Below are positions 1 to 6,476 of a stretch of DNA of 10,250 nt, piece after piece. The first letter of the stretch is position 1, and the number at the start of each line of letters is the position of its first letter. This DNA is from an uncultured Lachnospiraceae bacterium. Its GTDB lineage: Bacteria; Bacillota; Clostridia; Lachnospirales; Lachnospiraceae. Below the pieces are notes generated by a model. That model was not told the DNA's origin and searched no databases. It saw only the letters and a program-made list of their open reading frames with translations. The translations under genes and the position numbers were made by a program. The stretch is taken from assembly GCA_948688495.1 (NCBI GenBank), contig CAPQSW010000026.1, forward strand, positions 1-10,250, given 5' to 3'.

Positions 1-199
1 CCTTAAAACATTCTGTCAAAAGTTCTTCCATTGTCACATGGAGCGTCCTCGCTAATTTATATATTGTTTCTGCCGTACATTTTTCAATCCTGGTTTTTCC
101 TTTCACAATATCTGACAATGTAGTATATGGTACATGGCTTTCCTTAGCGCACTGATAAACAGAAAGCTGTTTTTCCTTTAACAAACTCATTAATTCCAT
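1..199 (-). CDS. XRE-family helix-turn-helix regulator, N-terminal part (cut by window edge)
   Basis: The frame stays open from the start codon to the left edge, so only about 66 N-terminal residues are visible and the C-terminus is unknown. The visible part reads as one Cro/C1-type DNA-binding domain: LLKEKQLSVYQCAKES forms the first helices, VPYTTLSDIVKGK the turn and recognition helix, and ETIYKLARTLHVTMEELL the final helices. I prefer the ATG at 199 because a GGGGA Shine-Dalgarno-like stretch lies 8 nt upstream. An in-frame ATG at 214 adds five residues but has no convincing ribosome binding site. Proteins of this family bind palindromic operators, often their own, and many pair with a toxin or effector gene; any partner would lie outside the window. 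The gene has its own promoter and is separated from tsf by a terminator, so it is an independent unit. The domain call is firm; the biological role is unknown. Confidence 0.8.
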   Translation of the reverse strand, partial: MELMSLLKEKQLSVYQCAKESHVPYTTLSDIVKGKTRIEKCTAETIYKLARTLHVTMEELLTECFK

Positions 200-236
200 T
201 TCTCTATTCCCCATTTCATGGATTCTTTTTCTATTG

Positions 237-265
237 ATTATAACGGTATATCGTGACAGTGTCAA
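237..265 (-). promoter_or_regulatory. Consensus sigma-A promoter of the XRE regulator gene
   Basis: On the minus strand TTGACA (265 to 260) and TATAAT (242 to 237) are separated by exactly 17 bases, a perfect match to the vegetative sigma-A consensus. Transcription would begin near position 230, about 30 nt upstream of the preferred start codon at 199. No other gene could use it. An unmoderated promoter this strong in front of a small regulator usually implies repression. Confidence 0.85.
243..264. promoter_or_regulatory. Candidate operator: two palindromes overlapping the XRE promoter
   Basis: Two adjacent dyads share base 254. The first, TGACAGTGTCA at 254-264, is a perfect palindrome around a central base and covers most of the -35 box. 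The second, ACGGTATATCGT at 243-254, is palindromic except for one mismatched pair and fills most of the spacer between the -35 and -10 boxes. This is the geometry expected of a dimeric XRE repressor blocking RNA polymerase at its own promoter. The symmetry is seen directly; binding by the adjacent regulator is inference. Confidence 0.5.
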
Positions 266-291
266 GAAATGAAAATCCAACATATAATATT

Positions 292-335
292 AAAAAACCC
301 CTGCAAATGGCATTCTCACACCACTTGCAAGGGTT
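292..335 (-). terminator. Intrinsic terminator after tsf
   Basis: On the minus strand the arms at 321-335 and 296-310 form a 15-bp stem with two G-U wobbles around a 10-nt loop (311-320). A run of T follows: six in a row counting the last two stem bases. The stem begins about 32 nt after the tsf stop codon. It ends the rpsB-tsf transcript and insulates the downstream XRE gene, whose promoter begins about 25 bp further on. Confidence 0.9.
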
Positions 336-367
336 CTCATATCTATTCGCCTGTTTTCGACAAATTT

Positions 368-1303
368 CTACGCATTCATCTGCGCCGCAACCTCAGCTGC
401 AAAATCTTCCTGCTTTTTCTCCAGTCCTTCGCCAGTCTCAAAACGTACAAATCTCTTAACCGCAACAGTCTCTCCCACTTCCTTAGAAACCTGCTCTAAA
501 TACTTTCCGACTGTCTGCTTTCCATCCTCTGCCTTAACATATACCTGATCTACCAGGCAGATTTCCTTCAGCTCTTTATTGACACGTCCCTCAATCATTC
601 CATTAATTACCTTCTCAGGCTTCTGGGATTCCTTGGGATCATTCATAATCTGTGCACGGAGAATTTCTTTCTCGTGTGCGATATAGTCATCACTGATTTC
701 GCTTCTGGATACATATTTCGGAGAAAGCGCTGCAATCTGCATTGCAATATTTGTCATTGCTTCCTTCACTGCATCATTTACAACAGAAGTATCTGCCTCT
801 ACAATAACGCCAATTCTTCCGCCGCCATGAATGTAAGAAACCACGCATCCATTCTCTGCAACAACTTTCTCAAATCTTCTGATATTAAGATTCTCACCGA
901 TAACTGCTACCTTTTCTACCAACGCATCCTTAACTGTCTTGCTGGTATCTTCATTCCATGCCTCTGCCATAAATGCATCCAAATCTGCAGCATCAGAATT
1001 CACAGCCTGTGTCGCAACTGCATCGACGAATGCCTTAAAGGTATCATTCTTTGCAACAAAATCTGTCTCAGAATTCACTTCTACAACTGCTGCTGTCTTA
1101 TCATCCTTTATCATTACCGTGCAAAGTCCTTCTGCTGCGATTCTTCCAGCTTTCTTCTCAGCCTTTGCCTGTCCGTTTTTCCTCAAAAATTCTACAGCTT
1201 CATCCATATTGCCGTTTGTCTCATTCAGAGCCTTCTTGCAATCCATCATGCCTGCACCGGTCATCTCTCTTAACTCTTTTACCATTGCTGCTGTAATAGC
1301 CAT
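368..1303 (-). CDS. tsf: Translation elongation factor Ts (EF-Ts)
   Basis: EF-Ts is the cytoplasmic guanine nucleotide exchange factor that regenerates EF-Tu-GTP during translation. The 311-residue product has the N-terminal UBA-like domain with the signature TGAGMMDCKKAL (residues 15-26). It also has the TDFVAKN core motif (residues 80-86), whose TDF residues contact EF-Tu, and the usual two-part core domain. The length is normal for a Firmicute EF-Ts. The frame extends seven codons upstream to 1324, but the ATG at 1303 is preferred. It gives the classic start MAITAAMVKELREMTGAGMM and has GGAGGG about 8 nt upstream; that GGAGGG lies inside the longer reading. The gene follows rpsB by 110 nt in the standard rpsB-tsf order and is closed by an intrinsic terminator. 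Confidence 0.97.
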   Translation of the reverse strand: MAITAAMVKELREMTGAGMMDCKKALNETNGNMDEAVEFLRKNGQAKAEKKAGRIAAEGLCTVMIKDDKTAAVVEVNSETDFVAKNDTFKAFVDAVATQAVNSDAADLDAFMAEAWNEDTSKTVKDALVEKVAVIGENLNIRRFEKVVAENGCVVSYIHGGGRIGVIVEADTSVVNDAVKEAMTNIAMQIAALSPKYVSRSEISDDYIAHEKEILRAQIMNDPKESQKPEKVINGMIEGRVNKELKEICLVDQVYVKAEDGKQTVGKYLEQVSKEVGETVAVKRFVRFETGEGLEKKQEDFAAEVAAQMNA

Positions 1304-1352
1304 TTCTATTCCCTCCATTTGCAAATATTATTCCATTGTCTACTTTAAGTGA

Positions 1353-1374
1353 GGACAGGCAATATTGTCTGTCC
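1353..1374 (-). other. Hairpin in the rpsB-tsf intergenic gap
   Basis: The 110-nt gap between rpsB and tsf contains a 22-nt inverted repeat with GGACAG and CTGTCC arms around an internal CAATATTG palindrome, separated from the arms by a single mismatched pair. No T-run follows, so it is not a classical intrinsic terminator. It starts 39 nt after the rpsB stop codon. It could be a processing site, a partial attenuator or a stabilising structure that sets the S2 to EF-Ts ratio. The symmetry is seen directly; any function is inference. Confidence 0.45.
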
Positions 1375-1413
1375 CCATACTGAATACAGTTCTATATACA
1401 TAACCCGGCTGTC

Positions 1414-2154
1414 CTATTCCTCTGCAGCTATATTTTCTTCCTGAACAGGTTCCTCAGCATCCTCCTCGATGGTTCCCTGATTTGCTTCAACAACAGCATC
1501 AGCCATCTTGGAAACAATCAATTTTACAGCTCTGATTGCATCATCATTACCCGGAATTACATAATCCAGTTCTTCAGGATCACAGTTCGTATCACAAATA
1601 CCAATCAGAGGAATGCCTAATGTATGAGCTTCCTGTACACAAATTCTTTCTTTCTTAGGATCTACAACAAAAATTGCATCTGGAATCCGCTTCATTTCCT
1701 TGATTCCGCCAAGGTTTTTCTCTAATTTTTCCCATTCTTTCCTCAAGGCAATAACTTCCTTCTTAGGAAGCACCTCAAAGGTTCCATCCTCAGCCATGGT
1801 CTCAATTGCTTTTAATCTTCCAATACGGCTCTGGATTGTCTTAAAGTTGGTGAGCATACCTCCCAGCCATCTTTCATTAACATAAAACATTCCACAGCGC
1901 TCTGCCTCTGCCTTTATGGCATCCTGCGCCTGCTTCTTGGTTCCCACAAAAAGAATCGTTCCTCCCTCAGCTACAATGTCTGCCACTGCCTTGTAAGCCT
2001 CATCTACTTTGCCTACAGATTTCTGTAAATCAATGATATAAATACCATTTCTCTCCGTGTAGATGTATGGAGCCATTTTAGGATTCCATCTTCTCGTCTG
2101 ATGTCCAAAATGAACACCTGCTTCTAATAACTGTTTCATTGAAATAACGCCCAT
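1414..2154 (-). CDS. rpsB: 30S ribosomal protein S2
   Basis: S2 is a primary component of the 30S subunit, assembled late on the platform side near S1 or its equivalent. The 246-residue product shows the S2 signatures MKQLLEAGVHFGHQTRRWNP (residues 6-25), NGIYIIDLQK (36-45), FVGTKKQAQ (69-77), RWLGGMLTNF (95-104), and the C-terminal DTNCDPEELDYVIPGNDDA region. The tail is acidic, as is common in clostridia. The frame is open to 2187, but the ATG at 2154 is preferred. It begins MGVISMKQLLEAGVHFG, which matches the family N-terminus, and has a strong GGAGGT 8 nt upstream. The gene is driven by its own promoter next to the end of the flagellar operon and is followed by tsf. Confidence 0.97.
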   Translation of the reverse strand: MGVISMKQLLEAGVHFGHQTRRWNPKMAPYIYTERNGIYIIDLQKSVGKVDEAYKAVADIVAEGGTILFVGTKKQAQDAIKAEAERCGMFYVNERWLGGMLTNFKTIQSRIGRLKAIETMAEDGTFEVLPKKEVIALRKEWEKLEKNLGGIKEMKRIPDAIFVVDPKKERICVQEAHTLGIPLIGICDTNCDPEELDYVIPGNDDAIRAVKLIVSKMADAVVEANQGTIEEDAEEPVQEENIAAEE

Positions 2155-2304
2155 TTTTCTTACCTCCATTTGGTTATAATCTTCCATATGCTTCTTCTTG
2201 AAAAGCTACCGACAGGCACCAGCCTTTCAATCTGCACATGTGTTTACTTTACTGATTGCCGCAACAATCCTTTTCTTGCCCCTTGCAAATACCTGCATAA
2301 GTGC
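2155..2304 (-). promoter_or_regulatory. Structured 5' leader of rpsB (possible autoregulatory element)
   Basis: The predicted rpsB transcript starts near 2304, leaving about 150 nt before the start codon with no convincing reading frame. Two hairpins are visible. The arms at 2265-2269 and 2254-2258 (GATTG / CAATC) flank a 6-nt loop. The arms at 2221-2228 and 2200-2207 (GAAAGGCT / AGCTTTTC, eight pairs including one G-U) flank a 13-nt loop. A shorter TTGC/GCAA pair lies just upstream of these. Long structured leaders on ribosomal protein operons commonly bind the encoded protein for feedback control. I do not recognise this as a named Rfam leader, so the regulatory role is inference. Confidence 0.4.
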
Positions 2305-2310
2305 TCATAT

Positions 2311-2339
2311 ATTGTATCATACTGCATGTATTCTGGCAA
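2311..2339 (-). promoter_or_regulatory. Sigma-A-type promoter of rpsB-tsf
   Basis: On the minus strand TTGCCA (2339 to 2334) and TACAAT (2316 to 2311) are 17 bases apart, with one mismatch to consensus in each box. The -35 box begins only 4 nt after the stop codon of the upstream MltG-like gene. This promoter would uncouple ribosomal protein expression from the flagellar operon. Confidence 0.7.
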
Positions 2340-2343
2340 GCCT

Positions 2344-2958
2344 TTATTCCTTATTTTGTAAAATTTCTATAATCTGATCCTGCGTAGAGCCTTCTGGAAT
2401 CTCATAGACGCCAATCCGCAGCGTTTGATCCGCACCTTTCTTAGTCAAATATTTATTAAATGCCTCTGCATCAGAAACAAGACCTGCCTGATATAACTTC
2501 TGACTAATGGTATCCGAAAACTCACCAGCTGCTATCTCAATCCGTATGATTTTGGAAGAAGAACCTGGCTGCTTCACGTCTCCATCCGGTTGCTCCTGAT
2601 GATCAACAGCATTATCTGTCTGCTTATTATCCTCCTGATCACCCTGGACGTTGTTGTCTTCTTCCTGCTTATCGGTACTGCCGTCTTCTTTCTCTGACTG
2701 ATCTGCCTGGCTCCCTGATTCCTTACCTTGTACCTCCTGCGGTTTGGCAAGATTATCGTCAGGCAGTTCCTGTCCTTCCTCTATCTCAGGGGGATTGTCA
2801 ATATCTTCCTGCATCACCATACCCAAAAGTCTGGCACGCTCTATAATTTCCGTATCCGTCATTGTCTCTTTCTTATTTCCTGAGAGGGCAATCCCCATAA
2901 TAATTGCAGTGCAAATGATTCCAATGCCCAGCCCACGCAAATAATACTTTAGTTTCAT
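2344..2958 (-). CDS. Membrane-anchored protein with a C-terminal MltG/YceG-like domain, no catalytic domain
   Basis: The 204-residue product starts with one membrane segment (about residues 8-26, GLGIGIICTAIIMGIAL) and should expose its remainder outside the membrane. A conserved-looking helix follows (MTDTEIIERARLLGMV, 33-48), then a long low-complexity linker rich in Asp, Glu, Gln and Asn (about 50-135). The C-terminal domain (about 136-204: IRIEIAAGEFSDTISQKL, AFNKYL, RIGVYEIPEG) resembles the small LysM-like domain that precedes the catalytic part of the MltG/YceG endolytic transglycosylase. The much larger transglycosylase domain is absent, so it is unlikely to cut peptidoglycan by itself. 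A role in peptidoglycan binding or as an accessory at the flagellar site is inference. The ATG lies 2 nt after the previous stop codon, with AGAGGA inside that gene's end, so translation is probably coupled. It is the last gene of the flagellar operon. Confidence 0.75.
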   Translation of the reverse strand: MKLKYYLRGLGIGIICTAIIMGIALSGNKKETMTDTEIIERARLLGMVMQEDIDNPPEIEEGQELPDDNLAKPQEVQGKESGSQADQSEKEDGSTDKQEEDNNVQGDQEDNKQTDNAVDHQEQPDGDVKQPGSSSKIIRIEIAAGEFSDTISQKLYQAGLVSDAEAFNKYLTKKGADQTLRIGVYEIPEGSTQDQIIEILQNKE

Positions 2959-2960
2959 AA

Positions 2961-3677
2961 CTATAATTCTTCCTCTCTGAATAATCCGATTACAAGTCTT
3001 ACCTCACCAACGCCAAGTCCTAATTCCTTAGCAATCTCAATTGCTGACTTGCCATCCCGGTATCTTTCCAGAATCATCTGGTTATGATTTATCTGTTCAT
3101 CTTCCTTATTTTCTGCAGGAGCTTCCTGCTTCTTATTATCCGTATCCTCTATATCAGGATCCGGCATCGAAACCGACGTCTGCTGTATCTGCTGGGCTTC
3201 CTGAACTTTTTGGATAATTTTCTCAGATTCCGCCACTGTCTTCTCAATGTCCTGCTCCAATTCCTCTAAATGGATAGCAAGCTGCGCAAGATTTCCTGCA
3301 TATTTTGTCAATTCTGAATGTTTATCATTCAGCATACTGTACAAAAACATAACTTCATTATGTGTCTTATTGATGGATTCCAGCACTGTATCAGAGTACT
3401 CGGTCAACACCCGCATCTTCTCATTCGTTTCCTTATCTAACGCCCGTTCTACAACCTCCATAGATTTCTCAATAGAGTGGTCAATAACCTGATCTACCAT
3501 GTTATCAACCTTCACCTGCGCATCATTCAAACTCCGTTCCAGAATCTTTTGCATTTCCTCCGTACTCAATTCTGAAATTTTATTTAATTCACTGCTGGAC
3601 AGTTTTTCCGTGATAAAAAAACTTGCGATCATCAGAACAACTCCGACCACTAATAAACAAATTTCTAATGTGCTCAT
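2961..3677 (-). CDS. Membrane-anchored coiled-coil protein, SwrB-like (DUF6115-type)
   Basis: The 238-residue product has a single N-terminal membrane segment (about residues 4-22). A long alpha-helical, probably coiled-coil region covers about 25-165 (SELNKISELSTEEMQKILER to the HLEELEQDIEKTVAESEKI stretch), followed by a charged, disordered linker (about 170-198). The C-terminal segment resembles a helix-turn-helix (MILERYRDGKSAIEIAKELG, then LGVGEVRLVIGLF). This architecture and the position between the sigma factor block and rpsB match B. subtilis SwrB (YlxL), a membrane protein that activates flagellar type III export and basal body assembly. It is longer than SwrB, mostly in the coiled coil. 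The DUF6115 assignment is from memory of the family; the functional equivalence is inference. The C-terminal segment may be a protein-interaction fold, since the protein is tethered to the membrane. It begins 6 nt after the preceding gene. Confidence 0.75.
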   Translation of the reverse strand: MSTLEICLLVVGVVLMIASFFITEKLSSSELNKISELSTEEMQKILERSLNDAQVKVDNMVDQVIDHSIEKSMEVVERALDKETNEKMRVLTEYSDTVLESINKTHNEVMFLYSMLNDKHSELTKYAGNLAQLAIHLEELEQDIEKTVAESEKIIQKVQEAQQIQQTSVSMPDPDIEDTDNKKQEAPAENKEDEQINHNQMILERYRDGKSAIEIAKELGLGVGEVRLVIGLFREEEL

Positions 3678-3683
3678 CAGTAC

Positions 3684-4001
3684 CTACACCTTCATGTCAA
3701 AGCCCCCCTTACGGGTTCTTGCTTCTACCTTTCCACTGTTATCTTCTTTCTTCTTTTTCTTCTGGTTACGATGATTCTCATATTCATTACTTCCTTTTTC
3801 CCTGGCATCAAACTTTTGCTTTGGATTATCGGAATCGTTTGCCTGATTCACCTGATGCATATGATGCAATGTCTCTTTTGCAAACTGTGTCTGCACATTC
3901 TGTTGCTGCAGCATAGGCTTATTGTCCTCATTCTGCTTCATTGTGCTTACATCCTGGCTTCTCTGTACTACTCCATGAAATTCTACTGGTCGAATGGACA
4001 T
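3684..4001 (-). CDS. Small hydrophilic protein of unknown function in the flagellar operon
   Basis: I do not recognise a named family for this 105-residue protein. It has no signal peptide, membrane segment or cysteine. It opens with MSIRPVEFHGVVQRSQDV and continues with a Gln/Asn/His-rich middle. A strongly basic stretch follows (NQKKKKKEDNSGKVEARTRKG, about residues 78-98), ending in the hydrophobic-basic tail GGFDMKV. Most of it looks disordered. The start is well supported: GGAG and AGGTGA precede the ATG. The gap to FapA is 37 nt and to the next gene 6 nt, so it is part of the operon. Its place between FapA and the SwrB-like gene suggests a structural or adaptor role in flagellum assembly, but that is inference from context only. 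Confidence 0.7.
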   Translation of the reverse strand: MSIRPVEFHGVVQRSQDVSTMKQNEDNKPMLQQQNVQTQFAKETLHHMHQVNQANDSDNPKQKFDAREKGSNEYENHRNQKKKKKEDNSGKVEARTRKGGFDMKV

Positions 4002-4038
4002 TTCACCTCACTCCTTCCTCTCAATACCACTGCCTTAT

Positions 4039-5640
4039 CTACAAAGGCCGGGCCACAATTTCGCCACGTTCCCTCACATACCTTGTACAAGAATGCTCTG
4101 ACTTGATACTCTTGCTCATATCAGAAATTGTAATCGTTACCCCCGGATAAATCGTTCCCTTTATCTTAACTTTCGCATTATTTGTCATTTGGATCTTCTC
4201 ATACAAATCTTTTAATTCTTCCTTCTGTACAGCTAACTGCTGCTGTGCTTCTTTAAAATTCTTAGCAAGTGACTGAACTTGCTGTACACGTTCAGGCGAA
4301 ACAGCCTCCTTTTTCTGTAACCTTTCGTTAAAATTCACAAGAACCGGACGTATCTTTTCCATATTCTGCTTAATCTTGGCAACACTCTCATTCAGTTCCT
4401 CATAACGGGCCTTTACCGCCGGCGAAGCACCAACCTCAATCTGGGTAATTGTCCCCATTGCAGAGCCTATGGTCTGCGCTTCTATTATATTTCCAGCACG
4501 GATTAACCCTCCGCTGACAAAACCTTTCCTGCCACTGACGCGTATATCGGCTTCTGATGATACCTGACTGTGCAGGATACATCCCGTCTCAATGAAGCCT
4601 CCGGAGACTACTATGGCATTCTCAATAAATTTACAGATAATGTTTCCTTTTGCCTCTACTCTCCCTTTGCTCATACCATTAATTCCACGCTTTACAATAA
4701 TCTGCCCGCCAGCAGATAAAAATGCAGCTTCCACAACGCCCTCAACAACAATATCGCCTTTTGCCCTGACAGAAAACCCGCTTTTTACATTTCCTTTTAC
4801 GGTTACATTCCCATCGTATACGATATTTCCTGTCGTATTATCCACATCTGCCGGCACATCGTATACATTTTCTACAAACACTTTTCCATTTACCAGACTT
4901 GCATGTCCGGTGACATTGGAATAAATCTCTGTCTTATCCTCAGAAAGTGTGATATTATTGGAAAAGTCCAGCTTCATACTCTTTTCCTGGCGTCCATGGA
5001 CAGGACCTCCGCACACATCAATCCCATCTTTCCCGGGAACAGCCGGATGAAGCTTTGCCAATAACTGACCTTCTTCCACACGGCTGATTGTATTCAGTTC
5101 TCTGTAATCCACACTTCCATCTTCATTCTTCTTGGGTCTTAAGTTATGGTCTGTGTTAAAGAAATACTCAATCCATGCATCCTCACCGTTGACAGGTGGG
5201 GCACCTTTCGCAAAAATATAATTCGTACAATACTGGCGGTCTGCCAGAAATTTCTTTATTGTTTCTGTATCAATGCCATATGATATATTACGGAAATCAA
5301 GATCTCCGAGAATCTCTTTTTCATCCATCAGCTTTCCCTGATTAGATGGCGCATGAAAACGACAAAATACCAGCATCCTATCACTGGAAATTGAAACCTC
5401 CATCTGTTCGTTCTCATAAATCTTACGTCCCTCCCCGACATAGACACGACGAATTTCCTGCGTAGCTACTGTCACTGCATCATTCAGTTCTTTCAAGTTA
5501 TAATTATTAAACCCTTTCGCCTCCAGATACTCAGTAACTTCCTTCATATCCAGTTTTTTGCCGCCTTCTTCAGGGGGTATAATCTCTACTGTACATCCTG
5601 CATCCTGTATATCAAGCTTAAAATATGCATTTTTTTTCAT
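4039..5640 (-). CDS. FapA family (DUF342) protein, flagellar assembly protein A
   Basis: The 533-residue protein has the FapA layout. An N-terminal region (about 1-115) precedes the conserved FapA core (YGIDTETIKKFL near 121, GAPPVNGEDAWIEYFF near 147, LAKLHPAVPGKDGIDVCGGP near 194). A long beta-helix of repeated GN/GD-I turns follows (about 268-405: GNIVYDGNVTVKGNV, KGDIVVEGVVEAA, KGNIICKFIENA, AGNIIEAQTIG), then a coiled coil (about 408-486) and a short C-terminal beta tail. The family is called flagellar assembly protein A and often lies in polar or peritrichous flagellar loci. Members resemble bactofilin/MinC-like beta-helices and probably act as a cytoplasmic scaffold, but no biochemical activity is established. 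The start has GGAGGG about 6 nt upstream and lies 13 nt after the fliA stop. Codons 2-4 form a run of eight A (5630-5637). Confidence 0.92.
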   Translation of the reverse strand: MKKNAYFKLDIQDAGCTVEIIPPEEGGKKLDMKEVTEYLEAKGFNNYNLKELNDAVTVATQEIRRVYVGEGRKIYENEQMEVSISSDRMLVFCRFHAPSNQGKLMDEKEILGDLDFRNISYGIDTETIKKFLADRQYCTNYIFAKGAPPVNGEDAWIEYFFNTDHNLRPKKNEDGSVDYRELNTISRVEEGQLLAKLHPAVPGKDGIDVCGGPVHGRQEKSMKLDFSNNITLSEDKTEIYSNVTGHASLVNGKVFVENVYDVPADVDNTTGNIVYDGNVTVKGNVKSGFSVRAKGDIVVEGVVEAAFLSAGGQIIVKRGINGMSKGRVEAKGNIICKFIENAIVVSGGFIETGCILHSQVSSEADIRVSGRKGFVSGGLIRAGNIIEAQTIGSAMGTITQIEVGASPAVKARYEELNESVAKIKQNMEKIRPVLVNFNERLQKKEAVSPERVQQVQSLAKNFKEAQQQLAVQKEELKDLYEKIQMTNNAKVKIKGTIYPGVTITISDMSKSIKSEHSCTRYVRERGEIVARPL

Positions 5641-5653
5641 TAAAACCCTCCGT

Positions 5654-6418
5654 TTAATCCGTCAATACATCCATGTATGCTCCCATAGTCTTCTTCATCT
5701 TCAGTAATGCCTTCGTATGAAGCTGTGAAACCCTGGATTCCGATACTTCAAGCACATTACTGATCTCCTTCAATGTCAAATCCTCATAATAATACAATGT
5801 AATAACTTTCCGTTCCTTTTCAGTTAATACCTCCAAGGACTGTCCCAATACCTTCTTCAATTCATCTTCTGCAATGGCATCCTCCGGCTGGATAAAATGT
5901 GAATTCCCCCTTGCATCCATCACCGGTTCCATTCCCTGCTCGACATACTCATTCAGGGAAACCATATTCGTTACTTTGAGCTGAGACTGCCAGTTCAGCA
6001 ATTCATCACCGCTTACTTCCAATTCCTGTGCAATTTCCTCATCCGATGCTGTCCTTCCAGTTCTTTCCTCGACCTTGCGGATTGCCGCTTCAATCTTTTT
6101 TTGTTTTTGCCGGACCGTTCTTGGAATCCAGTCCATTTTTCGAATCTGGTCCAAAATAGAGCCTCGGATTCTGAGGCTGGCATAAGTCTCAAATTTTACA
6201 TCTTTCTTTACATCAAATTTATCTATGGCATCAATTAATCCGAAAATACCATAGCCTACCAAATCATCATATTCCACGTTATATCCCAGATACATGCTGA
6301 GACGCCCAGCCACGATTTTGACTAAGGGTGCATACTCCACAATAATCTGTTCTCTCAATTCCGGCGTAGGCCTTTTAAAAAATTCAGACCATAATCGTTC
6401 TCTCTCTGCTGCGTTCAT
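5654..6418 (-). CDS. fliA: RNA polymerase sigma factor for flagellar operon, sigma-28 (FliA/SigD)
   Basis: This 254-residue sigma-70 family protein of the FliA/SigD/WhiG group directs RNA polymerase to late flagellar and motility promoters. Region 2 covers about residues 25-97 with YDDLVGYGIFGLIDAIDKFD (50-69) and the promoter-reading FETYASLRIRGSILDQIRKMDWIPR part (76-100). Region 3 spans about 105-155 (RTGRTASDEEIAQEL). Region 4 spans about 198-245 (LTEKERKVITLYYYEDLTLKEISNVL, then SESRVSQLHTKALLKMKK), containing the helix-turn-helix for the -35 element. Length is typical. The ATG at 6418 is the only sensible start because an in-frame TAG lies just upstream. Its Shine-Dalgarno is GGGGG, 6 nt away. 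The gene lies late in the operon, as in B. subtilis, where this distal position affects the fraction of motile cells. No flgM anti-sigma gene is in the window. Confidence 0.96.
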   Translation of the reverse strand: MNAAERERLWSEFFKRPTPELREQIIVEYAPLVKIVAGRLSMYLGYNVEYDDLVGYGIFGLIDAIDKFDVKKDVKFETYASLRIRGSILDQIRKMDWIPRTVRQKQKKIEAAIRKVEERTGRTASDEEIAQELEVSGDELLNWQSQLKVTNMVSLNEYVEQGMEPVMDARGNSHFIQPEDAIAEDELKKVLGQSLEVLTEKERKVITLYYYEDLTLKEISNVLEVSESRVSQLHTKALLKMKKTMGAYMDVLTD

Positions 6419-6433
6419 CCAAAGCCCCCAAGA

Positions 6434-6463
6434 CTACGAAAATTCCCATTGGTCATTCCGCAT
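6434..6463 (-). promoter_or_regulatory. Possible nine-codon leader ORF before fliA
   Basis: The 58-nt gap before fliA contains an ATG at 6463 that opens a nine-codon frame (MRNDQWEFS) ending in TAG at 6434, 15 nt before the fliA start. An AAAGG Shine-Dalgarno-like stretch overlaps the stop codon of the preceding gene and sits about 9 nt from this ATG, the same layout used by genuine genes in this operon. It might couple translation into fliA or simply be a chance frame; such a short frame carries little statistical weight. Confidence 0.2.
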
Positions 6464-6476
6464 AATGTTCTTACCT

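Noticed and set aside
674..1273. Plus-strand open frame of about 199 codons across tsf
   Set aside because: It lies entirely opposite tsf, has an implausible Cys/Ile-rich composition and no ribosome binding site; it is an antisense shadow.
2170..2361. Plus-strand open frame of 63 codons over the rpsB leader
   Set aside because: It covers the rpsB promoter and leader on the opposite strand, has no Shine-Dalgarno sequence and no recognisable product.
4592..4924. Plus-strand open frame opposite the FapA beta-helix region
   Set aside because: The repetitive composition mirrors the beta-helix codons on the opposite strand and there is no independent start signal.
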